From Rhodobacterales bacterium (GTDB lineage: Bacteria; Pseudomonadota; Alphaproteobacteria; Rhodobacterales; Rhodobacteraceae): a DNA stretch of 35,709 bases. The notes below the pieces were generated by a model. That model searched no databases, was not told where the DNA came from, and saw nothing but the letters and a program-made list of their open reading frames with translations. The translations under genes were made by a program, and so were the position numbers. Shown one piece after another: positions 1 to 7,496 of the stretch. Numbering within the stretch: the stretch's first letter is position 1; each line of letters opens with the position of its first letter. The stretch spans positions 1 through 35,709 of the forward strand of contig JAACUH010000084.1 of the NCBI GenBank assembly GCA_009993005.1, read 5' to 3'.

Positions 1-318
1 GAGGACCACAAGCGCCGGCTCGGCGTCTTGCAGGAAATAATCCAGTTCCGCCGGGGTATAGGCGGTGTTGACCGGCACGAAAACCGCCCCCGCCGTGACC
101 GTGGCCAGATACAGGATCAGCGCCTCGGGCGATTTGGCGATCTGGCACAGCACCCGGTCGCCCGGTGTAACCCGGGCCGCCGCCAGCGCCCCGGCAGCGC
201 CCGCAACCTGTTGGCGCAGCTGCCCATAGGTCAACATCGTGCCATCGTCGGTTTCCAGAAAAACCGCAGCGTCGCTCTGGTGGGTCAGGAAGGTGTCGTG
301 GATCGGGTTCGATGTCAT
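1..318 (-). CDS. AMP-dependent acyl-CoA synthetase, MatB-like (N-terminal part, cut by window edge)
   Basis: Only the first 106 codons are inside the window; the frame is open to base 1. The ATG at 318-316 begins MTSNPIHDTFLTHQ. The visible part is the N-terminal subdomain of the ANL adenylating superfamily: LTYGQLRQQVAGAAGALAA, then GDRVLCQIAKSPEALILYLA, then a GAVFVPVNTAYTPAELDYF stretch. This last segment resembles malonyl-CoA synthetases (MatB), but the AMP-binding and catalytic motifs lie outside the window, so the substrate is not decided. These enzymes convert a carboxylate, ATP and CoA to acyl-CoA, AMP and pyrophosphate in the cytoplasm. It is the last visible gene of the minus-strand catabolic operon, after an aldehyde dehydrogenase, which fits activation of the acid made by that enzyme. 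A hairpin at 341-379 lies in its leader. Confidence 0.85.
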   Translation of the reverse strand, partial: MTSNPIHDTFLTHQSDAAVFLETDDGTMLTYGQLRQQVAGAAGALAAARVTPGDRVLCQIAKSPEALILYLATVTAGAVFVPVNTAYTPAELDYFLQDAEPALVVL

Positions 319-340
319 GGCCGGGTCTTTCGGTGGGATT

Positions 341-379
341 GGCCCCGTGCCCGCCACATGGACGGGTCGGCACGGGGCC
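341..379 (-). promoter_or_regulatory. Strong intercistronic hairpin
   Basis: GGCCCCGTGCC at 341-351 and GGCACGGGGCC at 369-379 are perfect 11-base inverted arms with a 17-base loop. It lies between the stop of the upstream E2 gene and the start of the acyl-CoA ligase gene. No T-tract follows on the transcribed (minus) strand, so it is more likely an mRNA processing, stability or attenuation element than a classical intrinsic terminator. Confidence 0.6.
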
Positions 380-440
380 TGTTCACCGCACAGGTTTCCG
401 GGCGCTGCCCCCAGCGGTCAAGACCAAACGCGTTGTGGCG

Positions 441-1319
441 TCAAATCACCATGCGGCGCGGATCGCCCAGCAGGGCGCACAGCCGTGTCACGAACCGCGC
501 CGCGTCGGCACCGTTGATCACCCGGTGGTCATAGGACAGATCCAGCGGGATCATCGGTGTCGGCTGAAACGCCCGACCATCCCAGACGGGCGCGATTTCG
601 GTGCGGGTGATGCCCAGAATCGCCACCTCGGGCGGGTTGACGATGGGGGTGAAGGCGCGCCCGCCGATGCCGCCCAGATTGGTGATGGTCATCGACGCGC
701 CGCCCATTTCATCGGGTTTCACCTTGCGCGCCTGGGCGCGGCGGGCGAGGTCGGAAATCTCGGCGGCGATGGTCCAGATGCCTTTACGATCAACATCGCG
801 CAGCACCGGCACCATCAGCCCGTGGGCCGTGTCCACCGCAATGCCTATATGCACATAATGTTTCAGGATCAGCGCCGTGCCATCCGCCGAGAGCGAGGCA
901 TTAAAGCGGGGAAATTCGCGCAGCGCCCGCGCCAGCCCTTTCACCATGAGGGCCAGCGCGGTCAGCTTGACCCCCCGCGCCTGAGCTTCATCGCGCAATT
1001 CGGCGCGCAACCTGTCGATGGCGCTGCCATCGGCCCGGTCGTGGTGGGTGACCGCCGGAATGAGCGCCTGCGCCGCCGCCATATTGGCCGCGGCAACACG
1101 GGCAAACCGGCTGAGCGGTTCGGTGGTGACCGGGCCATACAGGCCGTGATCCACCTCCCAATATCCGGTGTCGCCGGTGGTCTTGGGGGCGGCTTTGGGC
1201 GCGCTCAGGTCATCGTGGGTCAGGGTGGTGCGCCCGGTGTCACGGGCCAGCCTGGCCAGATCAATGCCCTTTTCGAGGGCCGCCACCCGAACCGAGGGCG
1301 CTGCGCTGAATTCTGCCAT
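441..1319 (-). CDS. 2-oxoacid/acetoin dehydrogenase E2 acyltransferase lacking a lipoyl domain
   Basis: This 292-residue protein has a peripheral subunit-binding domain at about residues 5-40 (SAAPSVRVAALEKGIDLARL) and then a complete dihydrolipoamide acyltransferase catalytic domain. The catalytic signature near the C-terminus is SYDHRVINGADAARFV, with the active His and Asp of the DHRxxxG motif. There is no N-terminal lipoyl domain, although E2 proteins normally carry one to three. The lipoyl domains sit in a separate protein encoded two genes upstream (4057-2771). It should transfer the acyl group from lipoyl-lysine to CoA in the E1/E2 complex encoded here. An in-frame GTG at 1328 would give a GTGA overlap with the aldehyde dehydrogenase stop; I prefer the ATG at 1319 because GGTGAG lies just upstream of it. 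Confidence 0.87.
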   Translation of the reverse strand: MAEFSAAPSVRVAALEKGIDLARLARDTGRTTLTHDDLSAPKAAPKTTGDTGYWEVDHGLYGPVTTEPLSRFARVAAANMAAAQALIPAVTHHDRADGSAIDRLRAELRDEAQARGVKLTALALMVKGLARALREFPRFNASLSADGTALILKHYVHIGIAVDTAHGLMVPVLRDVDRKGIWTIAAEISDLARRAQARKVKPDEMGGASMTITNLGGIGGRAFTPIVNPPEVAILGITRTEIAPVWDGRAFQPTPMIPLDLSYDHRVINGADAARFVTRLCALLGDPRRMVI

Positions 1320-1324
1320 GCCAC

Positions 1325-2755
1325 TCACCAGCTGGCCGAAATGTATTGGGTTTCCATGAATTCCAGCATCCCTTCATGGCCGCCCTCACGCCCGAGGCCC
1401 GATTGTTTCACCCCGCCAAAGGGCGCCGCCGGGTCGGACACAAGGCCGCGGTTCAGCCCGACCATGCCATAGTCAAGCCGTTCGCAAACATGCAGACCGC
1501 GCTTCATGTTTTCGGTAAACACATAGGCGACAAGGCCGTATTCCGTATCGTTGGCACGGCGGATCACGTCATCCTGATCGGTGAAGGTCTGAATCGCGGC
1601 GACCGGGCCGAAGATTTCATCGCGCACACAATCGGCGGTTTGCGGCACATTTGACAACACCGTGGGCGGATAGAAAAACCCCTTGCCCGCCGGGGCCTGC
1701 CCGCCCAATTCCACCTTGGCACCCTTGGCCACGGCATCGGCGACAAAGGCCGCCACCTTGTCGCGCGTGTCGGCGTTGACCAGAGGGCCGACATCCACCG
1801 CCGGGTCGGTGCCATCGCCCATGTTCAGCGCGCCCATGGCATCGGCAAAGCGGCGGGTGAACTGTTCTGCCACAGCTTCGTGGACATAAAACCGGTTTGC
1901 GGCGGTACAGGCCTCGCCCAGATTGCGCATCTTGGCCAGCATCGCGCCTTCGACAGCGACGCCGATGTCGGCATCGTCGAACACGATCAGCGGTGCGTTG
2001 CCGCCCAGTTCCATCGCCGGTTTCAACACCTGATCGGCGGCGGCATGCAACAGCTTGCGCCCCACCCCGGTGGACCCGGTGAACGACACCACCCGCACCC
2101 GCGGATCGTGCAGCAAGTGATCGACCAGCGCACCGGTGCGTTTCGACGGCAGCACGTTGACCAGCCCCGCAGGCACGCCCGCCTCTGCCAGCAGCGGCAT
2201 CAGCGCCAGCATGGTCAGCGGCGTTTCCGACGCGGGCTTGATGATCACGCCACACCCGGCGGCCAGAGCCGGGGCGATCTTGCGCGTGCCCATGGCGGCG
2301 GGGTAATTCCATGGCGTGACCAACACGGCCAGACCTGCCGGTTTGTGCTGCACGATGATCCGCGCACCCGAGGCGGGGGCGCGGCCGATCAATCCGTCGG
2401 CGCGCACCGCCTCTTCCGCGAACCAGCGAAAGAATTCGGCGGCATAGGTCGCCTCGCCCAGGGCATCGGCGCGGGCCTTGCCGTTTTCCAGCGTGATGAG
2501 GTTGGCAAATTGATCCAGCCGCGCCGTCATCAGCTCCCACGCCTTGCGCAGCACTTCGGACCGGGCACGCGGCGTGCGCGCGGCCCAGTCGGCCATCGCG
2601 GCTTCGGCGGCGTCCAGCGCGGCATCGGCATCACCGATTTCGGCCGAGGCCACCGACGCGATGACTGCCTCGGTGGCAGGGTTGACGACATCGAAGCGCT
2701 CGTTCGATGCCCCCGCCGTCCAGCGGCCATTGATATAGAGATCAGTATATTCCAT
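1325..2755 (-). CDS. NAD(P)-dependent aldehyde dehydrogenase (semialdehyde dehydrogenase-like)
   Basis: Full-length member of the aldehyde dehydrogenase superfamily, 476 residues. Visible landmarks are VTPWNYP with the oxyanion Asn150, the cofactor loop SFTGSTGVGRKL, the general-base Glu249 in MELGGNAPLIV, the catalytic Cys283 in NLGEACTAANRFYV, and the late DEIFGPVAAI motif. The overall pattern is nearest to succinate-semialdehyde dehydrogenases (GabD type), but substrate cannot be read from sequence. It oxidises an aldehyde to the acid with NAD(P)+ in the cytoplasm. It lies between the two E2 genes, with a GGAG ribosome site before the ATG. In this context it would remove the aldehyde released by the TPP-dependent cleavage enzyme. 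Confidence 0.9.
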   Translation of the reverse strand: MEYTDLYINGRWTAGASNERFDVVNPATEAVIASVASAEIGDADAALDAAEAAMADWAARTPRARSEVLRKAWELMTARLDQFANLITLENGKARADALGEATYAAEFFRWFAEEAVRADGLIGRAPASGARIIVQHKPAGLAVLVTPWNYPAAMGTRKIAPALAAGCGVIIKPASETPLTMLALMPLLAEAGVPAGLVNVLPSKRTGALVDHLLHDPRVRVVSFTGSTGVGRKLLHAAADQVLKPAMELGGNAPLIVFDDADIGVAVEGAMLAKMRNLGEACTAANRFYVHEAVAEQFTRRFADAMGALNMGDGTDPAVDVGPLVNADTRDKVAAFVADAVAKGAKVELGGQAPAGKGFFYPPTVLSNVPQTADCVRDEIFGPVAAIQTFTDQDDVIRRANDTEYGLVAYVFTENMKRGLHVCERLDYGMVGLNRGLVSDPAAPFGGVKQSGLGREGGHEGMLEFMETQYISASW

Positions 2756-2770
2756 CGGAAACTCCGTAAG

Positions 2771-4057
2771 TTACAGCAGGTGGCGCAGCGGTTGCTGCAT
2801 CCGGCCTGCGAATGCCGACAAAACGGCGATCGCGCGCGGCGCGCTCATCTGATCGGCCGCACATTCAAATGTGACGGCATAGCCCGTGCCGCTGCGCGTC
2901 AGGGTCAGGACCGGTTGGTCTTCCGGGCCAAGGCACAGGGCGGTGATTGCGGTGAACCGCAGATCGCGCAGCACCAGATCGGGCTGGCCCTCGGGCACCT
3001 GTTGCGCCGTGGCCTGCGTGCCATCGCCAACGAACAGGCGATCCCGCTCGAACGCCTGCACGTTGATCGTCGCGTCGCCCTGCCCAAGGCTGGCCGCTGC
3101 AAGCCCGGCCAGCAACGCGTCGCTGTCGCTGATCCCGGCCTCTTGTGCGGCCCAGTCGGCGAAGGCGGCAAAGCCATCCTGCGCGATCTCGGCGGTCAGA
3201 CGGCGGGCAGGCGCCGCAGCCGTGGTCTGCGCGGATGCAACAGGCATCGCGCGCAGCGTGTCGATGTCCGAGGCGTGAAACGGCTGGGCATGGCCCGCCG
3301 CGACAAGACGCGCCAGATCCAGCCCCTGTTCCAGCGCCAGACGCCGGGCCTTGGGCGAGGCAAGGATGCGCCCGCCCGGTGCAATGGGGGCCGGGTGTTC
3401 CGGTTTGGCGACAGAGGCGCGGGGCGGTGCCTGTGATGGCTTCTCAACCACTTTTGGCGCAACGCTGCCCTGCGCCGCCGATCGCGTGACCGGGTTGGCC
3501 GGTTTTTCGGCACTGATGATCGCAATGATCTGGCCTACCGGCACATCCTCGCCCTCATCGGCAAGGGTTGCGGCGAGAAAACCGTCTTGGCCCGCCGCGA
3601 CCTCGACGGTGCTCTTGTCGGTTTCGACCTCGAACAAAGGATCATCCGCCTGCACCGCATCGCCCGGCGCCTTGAGCCAACGCACCAAAAGGCCGCTGTC
3701 CTGCGCCATGCCAAGGGTGGGCATGATAATTGTGTCGCCCTCCGGGATGGCGTCGGGTTTGGCGTCGGGTTTGGCGTCGGGTTTGGCGTCGGGGGCAGGC
3801 GCAGGCGCGGGCGCCTCGGCGCTGTCGCTGATCTGCGCAATCACCTGACCGACAGGCACCTCTTGCCCTGCTTCGGCCGCCACACCGGTCAAAAAACCAT
3901 CGCCCTGAGCCTCGACCTCCATCGTGGCCTTGTCGGTTTCCACCTCGAACAGCACATCCCCCACCGCCACCGCTTCGCCGGGGTGTTTGTGCCAGGCGAC
4001 GATCAGGCCGGTGTCCTGTGCCATTCCGAGGGCGGGCATGATGACATCAAGCGGCAT
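2771..4057 (-). CDS. Double-lipoyl E2-like protein with degenerate acyltransferase domain
   Basis: About 428 residues. Two biotinyl/lipoyl domains occupy roughly residues 1-77 and 105-182, each with a lipoylation lysine in the ETDK motif (Lys43 and Lys147). They are joined by an Ala/Pro linker with a repeated DAKP unit. A peripheral subunit-binding domain follows at about 228-270 (ILASPKARRLALEQGLDL). The rest looks like the remains of a catalytic acyltransferase domain: near the C-terminus, where active enzymes have DHRxxxG, this one reads VTFECAADQMSAP, so the catalytic His and Asp are missing. It probably acts as the swinging-arm carrier for the separate catalytic E2. The start overlaps the E1 beta stop by 11 bases and has a GGAGATGATCC leader. 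Confidence 0.85.
   Translation of the reverse strand: MPLDVIMPALGMAQDTGLIVAWHKHPGEAVAVGDVLFEVETDKATMEVEAQGDGFLTGVAAEAGQEVPVGQVIAQISDSAEAPAPAPAPDAKPDAKPDAKPDAIPEGDTIIMPTLGMAQDSGLLVRWLKAPGDAVQADDPLFEVETDKSTVEVAAGQDGFLAATLADEGEDVPVGQIIAIISAEKPANPVTRSAAQGSVAPKVVEKPSQAPPRASVAKPEHPAPIAPGGRILASPKARRLALEQGLDLARLVAAGHAQPFHASDIDTLRAMPVASAQTTAAAPARRLTAEIAQDGFAAFADWAAQEAGISDSDALLAGLAAASLGQGDATINVQAFERDRLFVGDGTQATAQQVPEGQPDLVLRDLRFTAITALCLGPEDQPVLTLTRSGTGYAVTFECAADQMSAPRAIAVLSAFAGRMQQPLRHLL
3749..3792. repeat. 12-bp in-gene tandem repeat
   Basis: GGCGTCGGGTTT is repeated three times exactly and then a partial fourth copy (GGCGTCGG) follows. On the coding (minus) strand it gives the DAKP-repeat linker between the two lipoyl domains. 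Such Ala/Pro linkers are flexible, and copy number can change by slippage without loss of frame. Confidence 0.85.
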
Positions 4058-5042
4058 GGATCATCTCCCCGCGCACCAGTTTGCGCGCCGCCTCGGCGAC
4101 GCCTTCGGGCGTTGGCACGGTGATGTCCTCAAGCGCGGGCGAGAACGGCACCGGCACATCCATCGCCCCCATCCGCAGGGCCGGCGCATCAAGGTGATAG
4201 AACGCCTTTTCGTTGATCCGGCTGGCGATTTCACTGGTCACCCCAAAGCTTTGGTGGCCTTCATCAACGACGATCACACGGCTGGTTTTCTTGGCCGATT
4301 TCACCAGCGCGGCCTCGTCCAGCGGCACGATGGTGCGCGGGTCAATCACCTCGGCGCTGATGCCGTCCTTTGCCAGTATATCGGCCGCCTTGGCACAGAC
4401 CTGCACCATGGACGAGGTGCCGATCAGCGTGATGTCGTGACCTTCGCGCAGTACGTTTGCCACGCCGAATGGGATCAGAAACTCGCCCTCGGGCACCGGC
4501 GCCTTTTCCTGGTACATCAGCTTGTCCTCAAAGATGACCACCGGGTTGTTGTCGCGGATCGCCGTCTTCATCAGCCCCTTCGCCTCGTATGCCGAGGACG
4601 GCAAGGCCACCTTCAGCCCCGGAATATGTGCGACAAGCGCATGCAGGGATTGGCTGTGTTGCGCGGCAGAGCGCCGGGTGGCACCCAGGTTGGTGCGCAG
4701 CACAAGCGGCACGTTCAACTTGCCGCCCGACATGTAATGCGTCTTGGCGGCCTGATTGCACAGTTGATCCATGATCAGGAACAGAAAGTCGCCGAACATC
4801 AGATCGACAACCGGACGTGTGCCGGTCATCGCGGCGCCCACAGCGATGCCGGTAAAGCCCGGCTCGGCAATCGGGGTATCCACCACGCGGTGGGTGCCGA
4901 ATTCCTCAACAAGGCCCGACAGCACCTTGAACGGCGTGCCGGCCTCGGCCACGTCCTCACCGATGATGAAAACAGTGGGATCGCGGCGCATTTCTTCGGC
5001 CAAGGCTTCGTTGACGGCCTGGGACAGGGTGATTTCACGCAT
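4047..5042 (-). CDS. TPP-dependent dehydrogenase E1 beta subunit (AcoB/PdhB-like)
   Basis: 331 residues, the usual size for a free-standing E1 beta. It begins MREITLSQAVNEALAEEM and has the TPP-contacting Glu29 in IIGEDVAEAG, the PIAEPGFTGIAVGAAMTG segment, and the DPRTIVPLD and RVIVVDEGH motifs of the C-terminal transketolase domain. With the alpha subunit it forms the alpha2beta2 E1 that binds thiamine pyrophosphate, decarboxylates a 2-oxoacid or cleaves a ketol such as acetoin, and acylates lipoyl-lysine. The ribosome site GAGGAG overlaps the stop region of the alpha gene 11 bases upstream, so the pair is translationally linked. The alpha subunit's HIAD motif points to the acetoin type rather than housekeeping pyruvate dehydrogenase. 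Confidence 0.92.
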   Translation of the reverse strand: MREITLSQAVNEALAEEMRRDPTVFIIGEDVAEAGTPFKVLSGLVEEFGTHRVVDTPIAEPGFTGIAVGAAMTGTRPVVDLMFGDFLFLIMDQLCNQAAKTHYMSGGKLNVPLVLRTNLGATRRSAAQHSQSLHALVAHIPGLKVALPSSAYEAKGLMKTAIRDNNPVVIFEDKLMYQEKAPVPEGEFLIPFGVANVLREGHDITLIGTSSMVQVCAKAADILAKDGISAEVIDPRTIVPLDEAALVKSAKKTSRVIVVDEGHQSFGVTSEIASRINEKAFYHLDAPALRMGAMDVPVPFSPALEDITVPTPEGVAEAARKLVRGEMIHAA

Positions 5043-5053
5043 CGGTGTTCTCC

Positions 5054-6034
5054 TCAGGCAGCGTAAACATGCATGTCCACTTCGGACACATCGGGGTATT
5101 TCGCGGCCAGCGCATAGGCGACGGCGGCGCTGGCCTCGTCCTTGATCCCGGCGCGGATCGCGTCGAGATCCTCGGCGGTGGCGATGCCTTCCGACATCAG
5201 ATGGCGGGCGAACAGGGTGATCGGGTCACGGTCATCGCGCCAGTGTTTTTCTTCGTCCTTGGTGCGGTAATATTCACGGTTGATGTCGCCCACATGGTGC
5301 CCGTGATAGCGATAGGTCATCAATTCGATAAAAAACGGCCCCTCGCCCCGGCGCGCCCGCGCGACCAGCCGTTCACTCAGCGCGTTGACCGCCAGAACGT
5401 CCTGTCCATCCACGGTATGCGCCTCGATCCCAAAGGCCTCGGCCCGCGCGGTGATTGACCCTGCGGCAATTTCGGCGGTTTTGGTGTATTCGGAATACCC
5501 ATTGTTCTCACAGGCATAAATCACCGGCAGTTTCCACAGCGCGGCCATGTTCATCACCTCGTACAACAGCCCCTGTGCAGTGGCCCCGTCACCAAAGAAA
5601 CAGACCGTGACATCATCCGTGCCCAGCAGTTTCGCGCTGAACGCCGCGCCGGTGGCAATACCCATCGAACCGCCGACAATGGCATTGGCGCCAAGGTTGC
5701 CGTTCGATTGGTCGGCAATGTGCATACTGCCACCCTTGCCACGGCAGTACCCCTCTTCCTTGCCAAGCAGTTCACAGAACATTTCCTTGAAATTCGCGCC
5801 CTTGGCCACGCAATGGCCATGGCCGCGATGGGTGCTGGTCACCTTGTCGGTGGTCCGCAGCGCCTCGCAGATACCCACCGCCACGGCCTCTTGTCCCGAA
5901 TACATGTGGGTCAGGCCGGGCATCTTGGCCGACAGGTACAATTGGTTGGCGTTGTCCTCGAAGGTGCGGATGCGCGCCATCTGGGCATAGATCCGCAGAT
6001 ACTCATCGGTGTTGGTGTTTGGGCCGTTTTCCAT
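5054..6034 (-). CDS. TPP-dependent dehydrogenase E1 alpha subunit (AcoA-like)
   Basis: 326 residues from the ATG at 6034, chosen because it is preceded by GGGAGGACAAAT; a longer open frame to 6118 lacks this and adds an atypical sequence. The TPP/Mg binding signature runs from GDG at 148-150 to NN at 177-178 (CFFGDGATAQGLLYE through ACENNGY). The loop RGKGGSMHIAD is characteristic of acetoin dehydrogenase alpha subunits, whereas alphaproteobacterial PdhA usually has GSMHMF. It initiates catalysis on a ketol or 2-oxoacid. The assignment to an acyloin-type substrate is an inference from this loop and from the neighbouring SDR dehydrogenases. No E3 gene is visible here, so the complex must borrow one from elsewhere. 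Confidence 0.91.
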   Translation of the reverse strand: MENGPNTNTDEYLRIYAQMARIRTFEDNANQLYLSAKMPGLTHMYSGQEAVAVGICEALRTTDKVTSTHRGHGHCVAKGANFKEMFCELLGKEEGYCRGKGGSMHIADQSNGNLGANAIVGGSMGIATGAAFSAKLLGTDDVTVCFFGDGATAQGLLYEVMNMAALWKLPVIYACENNGYSEYTKTAEIAAGSITARAEAFGIEAHTVDGQDVLAVNALSERLVARARRGEGPFFIELMTYRYHGHHVGDINREYYRTKDEEKHWRDDRDPITLFARHLMSEGIATAEDLDAIRAGIKDEASAAVAYALAAKYPDVSEVDMHVYAA

Positions 6035-6083
6035 ATTTGTCCTCCCGCAAGGGGCCGGGCGGGCACCTGTGGCGCGCGCCCCG

Positions 6084-6104
6084 CTTCTTCTTGCCAAAAA
6101 TACT
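6084..6104 (-). repeat. Rhodobacterales-type intergenic element
   Basis: Read on the minus strand this is AGTATTTTTGGCAAGAAGAA plus one G, in the gap between the M24 gene and E1 alpha. From memory, closely similar TATTTTTGGCAAGAWGAAG strings are frequent between genes in Rhodobacteraceae. It occurs once in this window, so repetition itself cannot be shown here. Confidence 0.4.
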
Positions 6105-6133
6105 AGCGCCGCAGGCACGCAGCGCAGCTGCGT

Positions 6134-7432
6134 TCAATAGCGGTTGGCGATCGGCAGTTCCTGCGCCGGGAACAGCGAAATCACCTCGCAGCCCGTGTCG
6201 GTGACAACCACCTCTTCCTCGATCCGCGCTGCGGAATAGCCATCGGTCGCCGGGCAATAGGTCTCGAGGGCGAACACCATTCCGGTCTTGATCTCCATCG
6301 GGTTTTCCAGGCTGACCGCGCGGCTGATGATCGGCCGTTCGTGCAGCGCCAGGCCCAGACCGTGGCCGAATTGCAGACCAAAGGCCGACAGTTCATCGGG
6401 AAAACCGAAATCCTCGGCCTTTGGCCACAGCTTTGCCACCTGATCGGTGGTGACCCCCGGCCTGATCGCCGCAATCGAGGCATCGATCCATTCGCGCGCC
6501 TTCACATAGGCGTCGCGCTGGCATGGGGTGGACATGCCGATGTTGAACGTCCGGTAATAGCAGGTGCGATAGCCCTGATAGGATTGCAGGATGTCAAAGA
6601 ACGCCTGATCGCCGGGGCGGAACTGCCGGTCGGTGAAGTTGTGCGGATGCGGGTTGCAGCGTTCGCCGGAAATGGCGTTGATCGCCTCGACATCATCCGA
6701 CCCCCACTCATACAACAGCTTATTGGACAGCGCGACAATGTCGTTTTCGCGCACGCCCGGCTTCAGCTCTTCGTAGATGTGGTGATAGACTCCATCCACC
6801 ATGCTGGCCGCCTGGGTCAACAACTGGATCTCGTCCCAGTTCTTGATCTCGCGCGCGCTCAGCATGATCTGCTGGCCGTCCACCACGTTCAGACCGGCCT
6901 CTTTCAGGGCGTGGAACATGGCGGTTTCGGCGTAATCCACACCCACGGGCATGTCGATCATGCCGGCGTCGCGGATCAGACCGGCGATCTCCTCGGCATA
7001 GCGCCGCATCAGGCCAAAGCTGGGAGGGATCGTGCCGCGCATTCCCACCACCCCGGCGCGGCAATGGTCGGCCACCAGCCAGTCAGAGTATTTCTTGTGG
7101 TGCACGGCGGCCGACCCAAAATCCCAGACATAGGGGGCGTCGTCGCCGGTCAGCAGGCAGAAACGGCACATCTTGTCGCGTTCCCATTCACCGATCTTGG
7201 TGGAAGATACATAGCGGATATTGTTCACATCGAACAAAAGAAGGGTGCCGCAATCGCTGGCCTTGAGGGCCTGAACGGTGCGCCCCAGACGATAGCGGCG
7301 CAACCTGTCGTGGTCGATCCGGCGTTCGAAATCCACCGAGGTGTGGCCCCAGGCGGGAATTCGGCCTTCCCATTTCCAATGGGGTTCCAGGTCTTGGGGG
7401 GTCAGGATGTTTGGCGTCAGGGCGCGGGACAT
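6134..7432 (-). CDS. M24-family (creatinase/Xaa-Pro aminopeptidase fold) protein with altered metal site
   Basis: 432 residues from the ATG at 7432, chosen for its AGGAGAACGCC leader. The creatinase-like N-terminal domain is followed by the pita-bread domain. Canonical M24 enzymes bind two metals through Asp, Asp, His, Glu, Glu. Here Asp280 (AFFDILQSYQGY), His357 (FGHGLGLALHE), Glu390 (ALETYCP) and Glu405 (ARIEEEVVV) can be matched, but the second Asp, eleven residues after the first, is Cys291 (GYRTCYYRTF). Creatinase also lacks metal ligands, and the DMSP lyase DddP uses a modified set. It is probably a non-peptidase hydrolase or lyase acting on the operon's substrate; the reaction is unknown. 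It lies between an SDR gene and the E1 genes in the same operon. Confidence 0.8.
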   Translation of the reverse strand: MSRALTPNILTPQDLEPHWKWEGRIPAWGHTSVDFERRIDHDRLRRYRLGRTVQALKASDCGTLLLFDVNNIRYVSSTKIGEWERDKMCRFCLLTGDDAPYVWDFGSAAVHHKKYSDWLVADHCRAGVVGMRGTIPPSFGLMRRYAEEIAGLIRDAGMIDMPVGVDYAETAMFHALKEAGLNVVDGQQIMLSAREIKNWDEIQLLTQAASMVDGVYHHIYEELKPGVRENDIVALSNKLLYEWGSDDVEAINAISGERCNPHPHNFTDRQFRPGDQAFFDILQSYQGYRTCYYRTFNIGMSTPCQRDAYVKAREWIDASIAAIRPGVTTDQVAKLWPKAEDFGFPDELSAFGLQFGHGLGLALHERPIISRAVSLENPMEIKTGMVFALETYCPATDGYSAARIEEEVVVTDTGCEVISLFPAQELPIANRY

Positions 7433-7496
7433 GGCGTTCTCCTCGGGATGACTCTCGGTCATCCGATTATCTATGGTTTTCAGTGTGCTGTGGGTG

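Noticed and set aside
1880-3436. 518-codon open frame on the plus strand
   Set aside because: Antisense across the aldehyde dehydrogenase and lipoyl-protein genes, both of which have intact catalytic or lipoyl motifs.
3749-3792. CRISPR-like or regulatory direct repeats
   Set aside because: The 12-base units are contiguous, in frame and encode an Ala/Pro linker; there are no spacers.
4047-6034. Housekeeping pyruvate dehydrogenase E1
   Set aside because: The alpha subunit has the AcoA-like GSMHIAD loop, the E2 is split in an atypical way, E3 is absent, and the genes are embedded with SDRs and a dedicated transporter. Pyruvate or another 2-oxoacid as substrate is not fully excluded.
6134-7432. 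DMSP lyase DddP
   Set aside because: Same fold and general N-terminal pattern, but two of DddP's three metal-binding Asp positions are not kept (Leu and Cys here), and the operon has no other DMSP gene.
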